Shown here: positions 1 to 8,498 of the stretch, piece by piece
How positions within the stretch are numbered: the first letter of the stretch is position 1
Layout: every line of letters begins with the position of its first letter
NCBI RefSeq assembly: GCF_018986435.1
Contig: NZ_JAHMIN010000003.1
Coordinates: 105,857-169,856 of the forward strand
Reading direction: 5' to 3'
DNA length: 64,000 bases
Source: Hahella sp. HN01
GTDB taxonomy: Bacteria > Pseudomonadota > Gammaproteobacteria > Pseudomonadales > Oleiphilaceae
Position numbers and translations under genes: made by a program
The notes under the pieces: model-generated
What the model was told of the DNA's origin: nothing
What the model saw: the letters and a program-made list of their open reading frames with translations, nothing else
The model's database searches: none

Positions 1-430
1 TTACGCGAAAGTGTATCTGGTCAAGGAAAATGGCGCGCTGACTCGCGTGATCCTTCCGGTCAAAGGCTATGGCCTGTGGTCGACGCTGTACGGTTTCCTG
101 GCTTTGAAAGCGGATGGCGACAGCGTAGTGGGGCTGGGCTTCTACGAGCACGGCGAAACCCCCGGTCTGGGCGGTGAAGTCGACAACCCTAACTGGAAAG
201 CGCAATGGCCTGGTAAAGAGGTGTACGATGACAACTTTGATGTTGCAGTGCGTCTCGTTAAGGGCGGTGTGAATCCTTCTTCATCTGACGCCAAGTACTC
301 TGTTGACGCATTGTCTGGCGCCAGCCTCACCAGCCGCGGCGTGGAAAATCTGCTGCACTACTGGTTGAGCGAGAGCGGATTCAAAACGTATTTGGAAAAG
401 GTAAGATCCGGGGAGGCAGGAAATGTCTGA
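1..430 (+). CDS. nqrC: Na+-translocating NADH:quinone reductase subunit C, 3' part
   Basis: C-terminal ~140 residues of the periplasm-facing FMN subunit of Na+-NQR, which pumps Na+ while passing electrons from NADH to ubiquinone. The reading frame is open from base 2, so the gene starts upstream of the window. The FMN-attachment motif normally read as SGAT is seen here as SGAS within [10 protein letters not shown], so the residue that would carry the flavin is serine rather than threonine. The stop overlaps the nqrD start by 8 bases, indicating translational coupling. Subunit assignment is firm from the motif and the nqrD-E-F neighbours. Confidence 0.95.
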   Translation, partial: YAKVYLVKENGALTRVILPVKGYGLWSTLYGFLALKADGDSVVGLGFYEHGETPGLGGEVDNPNWKAQWPGKEVYDDNFDVAVRLVKGGVNPSSSDAKYSVDALSGASLTSRGVENLLHYWLSESGFKTYLEKVRSGEAGNV

Positions 431-1088
431 CGTAACGCCGAAGAAAGTTCTTCTAGAGCCTATTCTCTCCAATAACCCGATTGCGCTGCAGATTCTTGGG
501 ATCTGTTCCGCGTTGGCTGTCACCACCAGCCTTAAGCTGTCCATCGTAATGGCGATCGCTGTGTCGTTGGTAACAGCGAGCTCCAGCTTCTTTATCGCGT
601 TGATACGCTCACAGATACCAAGCAACATCCGGATCATCGTACAGATGACCATCATTGCGTCGCTGGTAATTGTGGTTGATCAGGTGTTGAAAGCTTACGC
701 CTACGAAATCAGCAAGCAGTTGTCTGTATTCGTCGGACTGATTATCACCAACTGTATCGTAATGGGACGTGCGGAAGCTTTCGCCATGCAGAATGGCCCC
801 GTACTGAGCTTCCTTGACGGTATCGGCAACGGCGCAGGTTACGGCGCTATCTTGATTACCGTTGCTACAGTGCGTGAGCTGCTGGGCGCCGGTAAGCTGT
901 TCGGTGTGGAAATTCTTCCCACCATCGCTAATGGCGGCTGGTACCAGCCAAACGGCCTGTTGCTGCTGCCTCCGAGCGCGTTCTTCATTATCGGCTTGAT
1001 CATCTGGGGGCTGCGTTCCTGGAAGAAGGATCAGGTGGAAGCGGCGGAGTACAAACTGTCCGCGCACAAAGTTAAGGAGGCGTTTTAA
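423..1088 (+). CDS. nqrD: Na+-NQR subunit D
   Basis: Integral membrane subunit of Na+-NQR (221 residues, usual ~210). Hydrophobic helices cover most of the chain, with the family's conserved [13 protein letters not shown] stretch mid-protein and GAGYGAILI after it. NqrD and NqrE are homologous inverted halves that together hold an Fe centre in the membrane. The start ATG lies inside the nqrC end and nqrE follows after 2 bases, so it is part of a tight operon. Confidence 0.96.
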   Translation: MSDVTPKKVLLEPILSNNPIALQILGICSALAVTTSLKLSIVMAIAVSLVTASSSFFIALIRSQIPSNIRIIVQMTIIASLVIVVDQVLKAYAYEISKQLSVFVGLIITNCIVMGRAEAFAMQNGPVLSFLDGIGNGAGYGAILITVATVRELLGAGKLFGVEILPTIANGGWYQPNGLLLLPPSAFFIIGLIIWGLRSWKKDQVEAAEYKLSAHKVKEAF

Positions 1089-1090
1089 GC

Positions 1091-1702
1091 ATGTTTGAAC
1101 ATTATCTGAGCCTCCTTGTCAAGGCGGTATTCGTTGAAAACATGGCCTTGGCCTTCTTTCTGGGGATGTGTACGTTCCTGGCTTTGTCCAAAAAGATGGA
1201 AGCGGCTATAGGTCTCGGTATTGCGGTTGTCGTCGTACTGGCTGTGACCGTGCCTGTTAACAACGCCATTTATAATGGCTTGTTGCGCGAAGGCGCATTG
1301 AGCTGGGCGGGACTGCCTAATGTTGACCTGAGTTTCCTTGGGTTGCTGACTTACATCGGCGTTATCGCCGCTATCGTACAGATACTGGAGATGGTGCTGG
1401 ATAAATTCTTCCCCGCGCTCTATAACGCGCTGGGTGTGTTTCTCCCGCTGATTACCGTTAACTGTGCGATCATGGGCGCCTCCCTGTTCATGGTTGAGCG
1501 TGATTACACATTCGGAGAGAGTCTGGTGTACGGTTTCGGCGCTGGGCTGGGCTGGGCGTTGGCGATCATCGCTTTGGCCGGTATTAGAGAGAAGCTGAAA
1601 TACAGTGACGTTCCTGAAGGTCTGCGTGGTCTGGGCATCACCTTCATCACCGTAGGTCTGATGTCGCTTGGTTTTATGTCTTTCTCAGGCATTTCTCTGT
1701 AA
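1091..1702 (+). CDS. nqrE: Na+-NQR subunit E
   Basis: Membrane subunit of Na+-NQR (203 residues, family ~202), paralogous to NqrD. It shows [19 protein letters not shown], the counterpart of the NqrD TNCIVMG motif, and an alternating pattern of hydrophobic helices. It sits 2 bases after nqrD and about 30 bases before nqrF in the nqr operon. Confidence 0.96.
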   Translation: MFEHYLSLLVKAVFVENMALAFFLGMCTFLALSKKMEAAIGLGIAVVVVLAVTVPVNNAIYNGLLREGALSWAGLPNVDLSFLGLLTYIGVIAAIVQILEMVLDKFFPALYNALGVFLPLITVNCAIMGASLFMVERDYTFGESLVYGFGAGLGWALAIIALAGIREKLKYSDVPEGLRGLGITFITVGLMSLGFMSFSGISL

Positions 1703-1732
1703 TCGGTCCGAACAGGTGAAGGTTAATAACAA

Positions 1733-2959
1733 ATGAACACTGAAATCATATTGGGCGTAGTCATGTTCACCGCCATAGTGCTATCACTGGTGGCGGTGAT
1801 CTTGGCGGCGCGCGCAAGACTGGTCAGCTCGGGCGACGTCACCATTGAGGTGAACGGCGATCCCAATCACACAATCAAAACGCCAGCTGGCGGCAAGTTG
1901 CTGCAAACTTTGGCTGGAGAGGGCGTGTTCCTGTCGTCCGCCTGCGGCGGCGGCGGTAGCTGCGCGCAGTGTAAATGTAAGGTTTTCGACGGCGGCGGCT
2001 CCATGTTGCCGACGGAGAGAGCGCACTTTACGCGTCGTGAAGAGAAGGAAGGCTGGCGCTTGTCCTGTCAGGTTGCTGTTAAGCAGGACATGAAAATTGA
2101 AGTGCCGGAAGAAGTCTTCGGCGTCAAGAAGTGGGAGTGCGAGGTGGTGTCTAACCATAATGTCGCTACTTTCATCAAAGAGCTTGTATTGAAACTGCCG
2201 GATGGCGAAGTTGTTGACTTCCGCGCGGGTGGTTACGTTCAGCTTGAGACGCCAGCTTACGACGTGACCTTCGATAAGTTTGAAATCGAAGAGCGTTTCC
2301 GCGAAGACTGGGACAAGCACAACCTGTGGCGCTTCCGTTCTGTCGTTAAAGAGCCGGTGATTCGCGCATACTCCATGGCGAACTATCCGGAAGAGCGCGG
2401 CGTACTGAAGTTCAACATCCGTATCGCGACGCCTCCTCCAGGCACCAACTTCCCGCCCGGACAAATGTCTTCATGGGTATTCTCGTTGAAGCCAGGCGAT
2501 AAGGTAACGGTATACGGACCCTTCGGTGAGTTCTTTGCTAAAGAGACTGATGCGGAGATGGTGTTCGTTGGCGGCGGCGCTGGTATGGCTCCAATGCGTG
2601 CGCACATTTTCGATCAGCTGAAGCGTCTTAAGACCAGTCGTAAAATGTCCTTCTGGTATGGCGCTCGTAGCCGTCGTGAAATGTTCTACGTTGACGACTT
2701 TGACGGTCTGGCTGCGGAGAATGACAACTTCCAATGGCATGTGGCTCTTTCCGATCCGCTGCCTGACGACAACTGGACGGGCTACAAAGGTTTCATTCAC
2801 AACGTGTTGTATGAAAACTATCTCAAGGAGCATCCAGCGCCGGAAGATTGTGAGTTCTACATGTGCGGACCGCCCATGATGAATGCGGCGGTTATCAAAA
2901 TGCTGAAAGACCTGGGTGTTGAGGACGAGAATATTCTGCTAGACGACTTTGGTGGTTAA
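1733..2959 (+). CDS. nqrF: Na+-NQR subunit F, NADH dehydrogenase subunit
   Basis: NADH-oxidising input subunit (408 residues, family ~407). One N-terminal membrane anchor (about residues 4-25) is followed by a 2Fe-2S ferredoxin domain with cysteines C71, C77, C80 and C112 ([10 protein letters not shown] plus a later C). A ferredoxin-reductase module follows, with the FAD motif RAYSMAN and the NAD-binding stretch [10 protein letters not shown], ending [10 protein letters not shown] near the C-terminus. The cytosolic part takes hydride from NADH and passes electrons via FAD and the cluster into the membrane complex. The apbE start overlaps its last codons. Confidence 0.97.
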   Translation: MNTEIILGVVMFTAIVLSLVAVILAARARLVSSGDVTIEVNGDPNHTIKTPAGGKLLQTLAGEGVFLSSACGGGGSCAQCKCKVFDGGGSMLPTERAHFTRREEKEGWRLSCQVAVKQDMKIEVPEEVFGVKKWECEVVSNHNVATFIKELVLKLPDGEVVDFRAGGYVQLETPAYDVTFDKFEIEERFREDWDKHNLWRFRSVVKEPVIRAYSMANYPEERGVLKFNIRIATPPPGTNFPPGQMSSWVFSLKPGDKVTVYGPFGEFFAKETDAEMVFVGGGAGMAPMRAHIFDQLKRLKTSRKMSFWYGARSRREMFYVDDFDGLAAENDNFQWHVALSDPLPDDNWTGYKGFIHNVLYENYLKEHPAPEDCEFYMCGPPMMNAAVIKMLKDLGVEDENILLDDFGG

Positions 2960-4004
2960 TATTATTTCTGCGTTCCTCAAAATCAGAAAGCCCGCCAGTG
3001 CTTTACTGCTCTCCAGCAGTCTCGCATTGGCGGGCTGCTTTCATTCTGGCCCGGAATTGCACTCTTCTGAGGGCAAAATCATGGGTACGACCTATCATGT
3101 CAAATGGGCTTCTGATTCGAGCAAGTCGGAGCAGGAGCTGGCGCAGGGCGTATTGGCGCAATTGCAGCTGGTTGATCGCCTGATGTCGACGTATAAGCCC
3201 GAATCGGAATTAAGCCGCTTTAATCAATCTGAACCTGGAAGCTGGTTTGATTTCTCGCCTGAGTCATTTGAAGTCTTTCAAATTGCGCAAGGCGTCAGCG
3301 ATATCAGTGGCGGCGCTTTTGATATCACAGTGGGTAAGCTGGTGAATCTGTGGGGCTTTGGTCCTGATCTTCGTCCAATTAAGATTCCGGATGACGCCAC
3401 GCTTTCCAGCGAGTTGTCCAAAGTCGGCTACCAGCACCTCAAATACCAGGCGGACGGCGATAAGGTTCTCAAAGAGACGGCGATGTACGTTGATCTCTCC
3501 GCCGTCGCCAAAGGCTATTCCGTTGATCTGGCTGCTAAATACCTGGAGTCGCAGGGCGTTACTGATTATCTGGTCGAGGTTGGCGGCGAAGTCATGCTGA
3601 GTGGCCACAAGCCTGATGGTCAGCCATGGCGGATCGCCATAGAATCGCCGGTAGTGGGCGAAAGGCGGGCGCAAAACGTGGTGGAAATGGACAGGGGCGC
3701 GGTAGCCACTTCCGGAGACTATCGTAATTACTTCGAAGAAGATGGCGTTCGTTATTCCCATACCATTGACCCCCGCACTGGCAAGCCGATTGACCACAAT
3801 CTCGCCTCGGTAACCGTTATCGACGATACGGTGGCGCGCGCGGACGCGTTGGCGACCTCCTTTATGGTAATGGGGCCGGAACAAGGTATGGATGTTGCGG
3901 TCAAAAACGATATCGCTGTGTTGTTTATTGTCCGGCGGGACGGTAAGTTTGTAGAAGAAACGTCCCCCGCGTTTTTGAAACGTATCAAACGATTGGAGGA
4001 GTAG
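2949..4004 (+). CDS. apbE: FAD:protein FMN transferase lipoprotein
   Basis: ApbE-family flavin transferase (351 residues) that attaches FMN covalently to NqrB and NqrC, explaining its place in the operon. The N-terminus is a lipoprotein signal with lipobox LAGC and lipidated C30, consistent with periplasmic action. Family motifs seen: MGTTYHVKW near the start of the mature chain, [19 protein letters not shown] and [13 protein letters not shown] with [10 protein letters not shown]. The start appears to be TTG at 2949 (GTG at 2952 is the alternative), both inside the nqrF coding end, so coupling to nqrF is likely. Confidence 0.95.
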   Translation: MVVNIISAFLKIRKPASALLLSSSLALAGCFHSGPELHSSEGKIMGTTYHVKWASDSSKSEQELAQGVLAQLQLVDRLMSTYKPESELSRFNQSEPGSWFDFSPESFEVFQIAQGVSDISGGAFDITVGKLVNLWGFGPDLRPIKIPDDATLSSELSKVGYQHLKYQADGDKVLKETAMYVDLSAVAKGYSVDLAAKYLESQGVTDYLVEVGGEVMLSGHKPDGQPWRIAIESPVVGERRAQNVVEMDRGAVATSGDYRNYFEEDGVRYSHTIDPRTGKPIDHNLASVTVIDDTVARADALATSFMVMGPEQGMDVAVKNDIAVLFIVRRDGKFVEETSPAFLKRIKRLEE

Positions 4005-4008
4005 AGCG

Positions 4009-4254
4009 ATGTATGTGTTTCTTGTTGTTTTCGGCGTCATGCTGCTCATCGTTGTGGCCATGTCCATCGGCGTTATCCTAGGCCGCAAGCCCATCTCAGG
4101 TTCATGCGGCGGTATGAGCGCCTTGGGAATGGAAGTCGCCTGCGATATTTGCGGAGGCGATAAAAACAAGTGTGAAAAAGAGACGGAAGCTGCCGCCAAG
4201 CAATCTCAGGCGCAGGCTGAAGATCTCGCATACGACGCCACCCGTAAGGGGTGA
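4009..4254 (+). CDS. nqrM: NqrM, Na+-NQR maturation protein
   Basis: Small membrane protein (81 residues) of the NqrM/DUF539 family needed for assembly of Na+-NQR, thought to deliver iron to the NqrD/E centre. One transmembrane helix (about residues 3-24) is followed by four cysteines at 33, 45, 48 and 55 (SCGG, CDICGG, KC), the family signature. The tail is charged and Gln/Ala-rich. It starts 4 bases after apbE with GGAGG just upstream, and is the last gene of the nqr operon. Confidence 0.93.
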   Translation: MYVFLVVFGVMLLIVVAMSIGVILGRKPISGSCGGMSALGMEVACDICGGDKNKCEKETEAAAKQSQAQAEDLAYDATRKG

Positions 4255-4442
4255 GCTCTTACCTTATAGAAGCAAGTCCGCGAATGTCTCGATGGCGTTC
4301 TGCGGATTGTGATTGAGTTGTCGCACGCGACGGTGCGTTTATCTGACGTCGCGACTTAAGTATTAAATTATAAAGATGTTCCGTCTGGCGGCCTGCGGCG
4401 GCTGCAATCCGGCGGGATAGGATTTCAGGAGACCGACAGCGC

Positions 4443-5837
4443 ATGGCTGAATATCGTTATGATGTGGTTGTAATTGGCGCCGGGCCGGCTGGCGAAGGCG
4501 CGGCGATGAATGCTGCGAAGCACGGCAAGCGCGTTGCAGTGATTGAGGATAAGAGTCAGGTTGGCGGCAACTGCACCCATATGGGGACGATTCCGTCGAA
4601 AGCGTTGCGTCACGCAGTCAAGCAAATCATCCAGTTCAATACCAATACTATGTTCCGGGATATCGGGGAGCCGCGCTGGTTTTCTTTCCCCAGAGTCTTG
4701 CAGAATGCGGAGCGAGTGATTGGTAAGCAGGTCAAAATTCGTACGCAGTTTTACGCCCGCAACAGAGTAGACCTGTATCGCGGTCGCGCCAGTTTCATTG
4801 ATGAGAATCGTATCGAAGTGCGGGGCGGTCTGAACGGTAAAGAAGTCTTGTATGGCAAGCAGGTCGTTATCGCGACAGGCTCCAGGCCCTATCTGCCTGA
4901 AGACGTAGACTTCACTCATCGTCGTATCTATAACAGCGATAGTATTCTCAAGCTGAGTCATACGCCTAGAACCCTGATTATCTACGGAGCAGGGGTGATA
5001 GGCTGTGAGTACGCCTCCATTTTCGTCGGGTTGGGCGTTAAAGTGGACCTTATTAATCCCGGCGAGCGTTTATTGTCTTTCCTTGACGGAGAAATTTCCG
5101 ACGCATTGAGTTATCACCTGAGGGATAACGGGGTGCTGGTGCGCCATAACGAGCAATACGATAGCGTGGTCGGGGATGATCATGGCGTTGTGTTGACGAT
5201 GAAATCCGGCAAGCGTATTCGCGCCGACGCCTTCCTCTGGTGTAACGGGCGCACCGGCAACACAGATAATCTGGGGCTGGAGAATATTGGGCTGGAGCCC
5301 AACGCTCGCGGCCAGTTGGCGGTGGATAATCACTACCGCACCAAGATCCCGCATGTATTCGCGGCGGGCGACGTGATTGGCTGGCCCAGCCTGGCAAGCG
5401 CCGCCTATGACCAAGGGCGTTCTGCGTCCTCAGAGATAGTTAAGGATGATTTCTTCCGCTTTATTACCGATGTGCCTACCGGGATTTATACGATTCCTGA
5501 AATTAGCTCTGTCGGTCGCACGGAAGCAGAACTGACTGAGGCCAAGGTGCCTTATGAAGTAGGGCAGGCGTTTTTCAAGGATTTGGCCCGCGCGCAGATT
5601 ACCGGCGACACGGTGGGTATGCTGAAACTGCTATTCCATCGGGAAACAATGGAGTTGCTGGGCATTCATTGCTTCGGAGATCAGGCCTCCGAGATCGTAC
5701 ACATCGGGCAGGCCATCATGAATCAGCCTGGTGAACTGAATACCATCGAGTATTTTGTTAACACCACCTTCAATTACCCCACGATGGCGGAAGCTTATCG
5801 GGTGGCGGCGTTAAACGGACTTAATCGGATATTCTAA
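4443..5837 (+). CDS. sthA: Soluble pyridine nucleotide transhydrogenase
   Basis: FAD flavoprotein (464 residues) of the SthA/UdhA group, interconverting NADPH + NAD+ with NADP+ + NADH. It has an N-terminal dinucleotide fold [10 protein letters not shown], a second one around [13 protein letters not shown], and the dimerisation domain at the C-terminus. The site that holds the redox disulfide in related disulfide reductases reads NCTHMGT, with only the first cysteine (C44) kept, which is typical of SthA rather than lipoamide dehydrogenase or mercuric reductase. An AGGAG ribosome site lies upstream. About 190 bases of non-coding DNA separate it from nqrM. Confidence 0.95.
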   Translation: MAEYRYDVVVIGAGPAGEGAAMNAAKHGKRVAVIEDKSQVGGNCTHMGTIPSKALRHAVKQIIQFNTNTMFRDIGEPRWFSFPRVLQNAERVIGKQVKIRTQFYARNRVDLYRGRASFIDENRIEVRGGLNGKEVLYGKQVVIATGSRPYLPEDVDFTHRRIYNSDSILKLSHTPRTLIIYGAGVIGCEYASIFVGLGVKVDLINPGERLLSFLDGEISDALSYHLRDNGVLVRHNEQYDSVVGDDHGVVLTMKSGKRIRADAFLWCNGRTGNTDNLGLENIGLEPNARGQLAVDNHYRTKIPHVFAAGDVIGWPSLASAAYDQGRSASSEIVKDDFFRFITDVPTGIYTIPEISSVGRTEAELTEAKVPYEVGQAFFKDLARAQITGDTVGMLKLLFHRETMELLGIHCFGDQASEIVHIGQAIMNQPGELNTIEYFVNTTFNYPTMAEAYRVAALNGLNRIF

Positions 5838-5845
5838 TCGGGCTT

Positions 5846-5875
5846 AGGCGAGCGGGATTTGCGTCCCGTTCGCCT
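5846..5875. terminator. Stem-loop between convergent sthA and glpQ-like gene
   Basis: A 12-bp stem (AGGCGAGCGGGA pairing with TCCCGTTCGCCT, one G-U) closes a 6-base loop 9 bases after the sthA stop. It lies between two genes reading toward each other. There is no strong T-run, so its termination role is inferred from stability and position. Confidence 0.6.
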
Positions 5876-5891
5876 GCTGTCGCGAAAGCGA

Positions 5892-6638
5892 CTACTGCGC
5901 GTGAGTCAGGTGCGGTTGCTGGGTCTTCAGATATTTGAGGACGTGGCAGGGGTAGTCGGTGATGACGCTGTGCACGCCCAGCTCCTGTAGACGTAATACA
6001 TCGGGAATCATATTTACCGTCCAGGTGGAGACTTCCAGTCCCGCCTTTCTGGCTTCTGTCATCAGCTCCTCGTCGGCCAGCTTGTAATACAGCACCAGCA
6101 TTCGGCAGTTGAGCTTGAGTGCGGTTTGTATTGGTCCAGGGAAGCGTTTCTCCGCGACATATCCCGTATCGATGGAGCCATTCAGTCGCTTGATCTGCTG
6201 CAGCACCCATGAGTTGGATGACGTAACGACGACGCGTCCAAACAGCTTTTCGTGTTGGATCAGTTCTACCAGTCGATTGCAAAGAATGTTTAGCCTGGGC
6301 TTGGTGTCAGTCTTGATTTCCAGCTGTATCGACTGAAACTCAGGACAGACCGCCAGGATGTCCTGTAGCGTCGGCACCGGAGCTGGCTCATGCCAAGGTG
6401 GAACATGCAGTCCTGCGTCCAAATCGCCCAGCTCAGCCGCAGTTAGCTCTGCGACCTTGGCGGCGTGGCCGGTGGTGCGATTAGTGGTTTTATCATGAAT
6501 GACCATCAAGTGGCCGTCTTTGCTGAGCTGGAGGTCCAGCTCAAAATTGCGGATGCCTTCCTGGTAGGGATGAGCAAAGCCGGCGACGGTATTTTCCGGT
6601 GCTTCGCCCTTGGCGCCCCGATGACCCACAATAATCAT
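5892..6638 (-). CDS. Glycerophosphodiester phosphodiesterase
   Basis: Cytosolic GDPD-family enzyme (248 residues) that splits glycerophosphodiesters from phospholipid turnover into glycerol-3-phosphate and an alcohol. Catalytic motifs are visible: HRGAKGEAPENT at the N-terminus, ELDLQLSKDGHLMVIHD about 35 residues on, the metal-binding E in QLEIKTD, and a C-terminal WTVN. No signal peptide is seen, so it resembles the cytosolic UgpQ type more than periplasmic GlpQ. It starts 12 bases after the DAHP-synthase-like gene and is probably cotranscribed with it. Confidence 0.92.
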   Translation of the reverse strand: MIIVGHRGAKGEAPENTVAGFAHPYQEGIRNFELDLQLSKDGHLMVIHDKTTNRTTGHAAKVAELTAAELGDLDAGLHVPPWHEPAPVPTLQDILAVCPEFQSIQLEIKTDTKPRLNILCNRLVELIQHEKLFGRVVVTSSNSWVLQQIKRLNGSIDTGYVAEKRFPGPIQTALKLNCRMLVLYYKLADEELMTEARKAGLEVSTWTVNMIPDVLRLQELGVHSVITDYPCHVLKYLKTQQPHLTHAQ

Positions 6639-6650
6639 ATTGAGTTTCCG

Positions 6651-7763
6651 TTATTTGGCCTTTTTGTAGATTGTTTGGCGTTTAAGATAGGTTTCCCTGC
6701 ATAAATTCGCATCTTCCAGAAATGCTGGCAAATCCGGCATGGTCAGCGCCTGCGGGCCATCTACCAGGGCTTTGGATGGGTGAGGGTGGAAGTCCACCAG
6801 AACCATATTGGCGCCCGCGATGATCCCCTGGGCAGTGGCGTGAGTAACTTCCAGTATGCCGTCGGGCGCGCGCTCGTGATTGCCGACAGAATGTGACGGG
6901 TCAACGCAAACTGGCATCCGGGTAAGGCGTTTGATGACAGGGACATGAGCGAAATCCACCAGATTGCGGTGAGGCGCTCCGCCGTCGGTTTTCATGCCTC
7001 GCAGGCAGAAGACGACATTGGCGTTGCCTTCGCTCGCCAGATACTCCGCAGCATTGAGAGATTCATTCAGTGAGATGCCAAAGCCTCTTTTCAGCAGCGC
7101 TGGATACTCTTTTTGTCTGCCGATGGCTTTGAGCAGCTCAAAGTTCTGTGTATTGCGGGTGCCGATTTGCAGCATGACGCCAGTAGGGCGGCCGGTTTTC
7201 TCCAGGCACTCATCAATTTCCTCGATATGGCTCTCGTGAGTAATCTCCATGGCGATGACTTTGATGTCGTATTTGCCCGCCAACTCGAAGACGTAGGGGA
7301 GACAGTCTTTGCCGTGACCTTGAAATGTATAGGGATTGGTGCGTGGCTTGTAGGCGCCCATGCGGGTGCATTGCTGGCCGTTCTCTTTCAGGGCGCGCAT
7401 CATTTCTTCGACGTGAGTCGGGTTGTCCACTGCGCAAAGGCCTGCGAACACATGGAAGCTCTCTTGATCGAAGGTCAGTCCATTGTAGTGAAATCCTGTA
7501 GTGCGCTTGCTGTCCGCGTGGCGGCCAAGAATGCGATATTCTTCAGAAATGCGAACGACTCGTTCAACAGCGGGTAAGGCTTCCAACTCTTCGGCGTTCA
7601 GCTTCTTGGTGTCGCCAAGAAGATAGATTTCCGTCAACTTCTGCTGCTGGCCCTGAATTTCATGGACTTTGCTGGAGACGCCCGGCAGTGCGTCAATAAA
7701 GTTCAAGGTTTCTCTATAAGCTTCTGAGGAAATATCTGTGTCAGGGTGAAGAATGATCAGCAT
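6651..7763 (-). CDS. DAHP synthase (type I beta) family protein
   Basis: 370-residue member of the 3-deoxy-7-phosphoheptulonate synthase type I-beta family, which condenses phosphoenolpyruvate with erythrose-4-phosphate as first step of the shikimate pathway. A ferredoxin-like N-terminal domain (about residues 1-70) precedes the TIM barrel, with KPRTNPYTFQG, KRG and DPSHSVG in the expected order. Several normally fixed sites differ: the AGPCS loop reads AGLCA (metal cysteine kept, Pro and Ser lost) and the IEVHP metal site reads VDFHP. An AGGAAA ribosome site precedes the ATG. It could be a divergent paralogue with altered substrate or control; the family call is firm, the exact reaction less so. 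Confidence 0.8.
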   Translation of the reverse strand: MLIILHPDTDISSEAYRETLNFIDALPGVSSKVHEIQGQQQKLTEIYLLGDTKKLNAEELEALPAVERVVRISEEYRILGRHADSKRTTGFHYNGLTFDQESFHVFAGLCAVDNPTHVEEMMRALKENGQQCTRMGAYKPRTNPYTFQGHGKDCLPYVFELAGKYDIKVIAMEITHESHIEEIDECLEKTGRPTGVMLQIGTRNTQNFELLKAIGRQKEYPALLKRGFGISLNESLNAAEYLASEGNANVVFCLRGMKTDGGAPHRNLVDFAHVPVIKRLTRMPVCVDPSHSVGNHERAPDGILEVTHATAQGIIAGANMVLVDFHPHPSKALVDGPQALTMPDLPAFLEDANLCRETYLKRQTIYKKAK

Positions 7764-7844
7764 AGCGGTTTCCTGAAGTAGGGGTGGACTCTTGAGGCGG
7801 ACGGGGTCCGATGCTTGTTTTTTCGCCGCGGGCGACGATGTTCC

Positions 7845-8405
7845 TTATTGAGCTTTGGTATTCTGGCAGGTCATGCCCGACGCGCGTCGGGCTGCGCGCT
7901 TTTCCTGTCGTTTGCGCCAGTCATGTCTGATTTTACGACGCCACAGGTACTCGACGACAACATAGCCCAGTACGGAGAAGAATAGCCCGCAAATGAATGA
8001 GCCGAAATAGAGCGGCAAACCAATCTGATACAGCTTTTCTCCTAGCCAGGCGAAACTGAGCTCAAATTCAAAATGAACTTTCGGCATGCCTAAAATGTGT
8101 GCGCCAACCAGATAGTTGAAATAAAAAATAGGCGGCATGGTGACAGGGTTGCTAATCCATACGAGTGCGACGGCCAGTGGCAGATTGCAATTTACCCAGA
8201 CCGCGATGAATGCGGCCACCACCATTTGGAAAGGCATGGGAATAAAGCTGCAGAACACGCCAACCAGAACGGCCTTGGCGATGGCATGGCGGTTGATATG
8301 CCAGAGGTTGGGCTCATGTAAGATGTCGCCTAAAAAATGCAGAGACTTGTTTTCTTTGAGCTTGTGTGGATTTGGCATCCACTTCTTGATGAAATCTTTA
8401 GGCAT
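7845..8405 (-). CDS. DUF2062 membrane protein
   Basis: Conserved inner-membrane protein of unknown function (186 residues). The chosen ATG gives MPKDFIKKWMP, matching how this family usually starts; a longer frame beginning at 8495 lacks similarity in its first 30 residues. Conserved features are LHDPN-like LHEPNLWHINRH, then a hydrophobic domain with LVWISNPVTMPPIFYFNYLVG, and a very basic tail (RRKIRHDWRKRQEKRAARR). It is divergent from comEC with about 90 bases between them. No function is proposed. Confidence 0.85.
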   Translation of the reverse strand: MPKDFIKKWMPNPHKLKENKSLHFLGDILHEPNLWHINRHAIAKAVLVGVFCSFIPMPFQMVVAAFIAVWVNCNLPLAVALVWISNPVTMPPIFYFNYLVGAHILGMPKVHFEFELSFAWLGEKLYQIGLPLYFGSFICGLFFSVLGYVVVEYLWRRKIRHDWRKRQEKRAARRASGMTCQNTKAQ

Positions 8406-8498
8406 TTGCTGATTACAACCGCGTGAAAGTCGTATAGAGTGCTGCTCCGAAAAAAGCCGCCATATATTAGAGTGTAATGTAAATTTAGGGAACAACCG

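Noticed and set aside
3264..4199. Long open frame on the minus strand opposite apbE
   Set aside because: It is a shadow of the apbE/nqrM codons with no recognisable domain, and the plus-strand genes are certain.
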